DNA of 64,000 bases from Prionace glauca (lineage: Eukaryota > Chordata > Chondrichthyes > Carcharhiniformes > Carcharhinidae): the NCBI GenBank assembly GCA_037974335.1, contig CM075760.1, forward strand, positions 39,150,182 to 39,214,181, given 5' to 3'. Shown in pieces: positions 63,481 through 64,000 of this stretch. The position numbers and the translations under genes are program-made. The notes under the pieces were generated by a model, which worked only from the letters and a program-made list of their open reading frames with translations, was not told the origin of the DNA and made no database searches. How positions within the stretch are numbered: position 1 is the first letter of the stretch; the number at the start of each line of letters is the position of its first letter.

Positions 63481-64000
63481 AGAATATGTTAATAACTGAA
63501 ATCAAATGGGAATGTTGAATTTCTGTTTTAAAGAGATTGTGGATATATTGTCCTGGACAATAATGAAATTGGGATAACTCATCTTGGATGTGGTTGAATG
63601 GAATATATCAATCTGGTATCCACTTACAGTTAGTGAAAGTCTGGAATGAGTAGCTGGAAATCACTCCAATAGCATTGTGGCTGTATTTACAGGCATTGTA
63701 GCAGTTCAAGAAGGCAGTGTTGGGGTTGAGCATGGCCGAGGCAGCTACATACAGACACATTCTGTTATAATTGAAGGACTGCAGATTGAATGTGAGGCAT
63801 GATGAGACTGGACTATCTTGACCACATTCCTGTGACAGCTCAGTTTCTGCAATTACAGACCATTAAAGCTGTTTAGCAGAGCCCTGACAGAGGACCTGGT
63901 GAGAATATTTACTCAGAATGAGTTGGAATTAAACTTATCCCAGGACTGGCTGGTGTTCAGTGGCTGAGATACCTGAATCTGTAAAAAGTGGGGTCTGACC
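63481..64000. other. Right edge; flank shared with the gene B locus
   Basis: 63690-63850 is the inverse of 36360-36505 (for example TTATAATTGAAGGACTGCAG). Otherwise no gene or repeat recognised. Confidence 0.55.

Overview
The window is vertebrate nuclear DNA, almost certainly from a cartilaginous fish and most likely a shark. The main evidence is a compact, unrearranged immunoglobulin heavy-chain cluster of the elasmobranch multi-cluster type: one V, two D, one J and one complete IgM constant region, all on the + strand. The dispersed repeats also fit: CR1-type LINEs, tRNA-derived SINEs and other interspersed families that I associate with shark genomes. The species cannot be named from sequence alone.

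Layout. 1-7.4 kb is non-coding, with degenerate ~60-bp tandem repeats and old repeat fragments. 7.44-27.25 kb is the IgM cluster: V promoter, leader, V with 23-RSS, D1 (12/22), D2 (12/12), J with 23-RSS, a 10.6-kb J-C intron, CH1-CH4 with secretory tail and poly(A) signals, then two membrane exons. Every splice junction checked is canonical and every exon is open. The J-C intron holds about 4 kb of C-rich CA/CT and TCAC repeats, followed abruptly by a G-rich minisatellite with seven AGCT sites, ending about 1 kb before CH1. This composition resembles a mammalian switch region.

28-64 kb is a C2H2 zinc-finger gene cluster: six finger exons, three on each strand, each in one exon and several preceded by a shared splice-acceptor block. 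It has grown by segmental duplication (one direct pair, one inverted pair) and is dense with repeats. CpG-rich promoter-like blocks carry NRF1-like, YY1-like, CCAAT and CRE motifs. Two zinc-finger exons are intact, one has a frameshift inside it, one has a frameshifted tail, one lacks an ordinary first finger, and one was interrupted by a CR1 LINE that is otherwise open through its reverse transcriptase.

The most unusual object is at 32.03-33.76 kb: a nest of retroelements with heads derived from U2 snRNA. A Tx1/Keno-like LINE 3' end and two SINE-like units all have poly(A) ends abutting the same internal U2 position ((AT)CAAGTGTAG). This suggests that a LINE and a U2-headed SINE share one site-specific integration machinery. 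The paralogous duplicate at 55.86 kb lacks the nest and so provides an approximate empty site.
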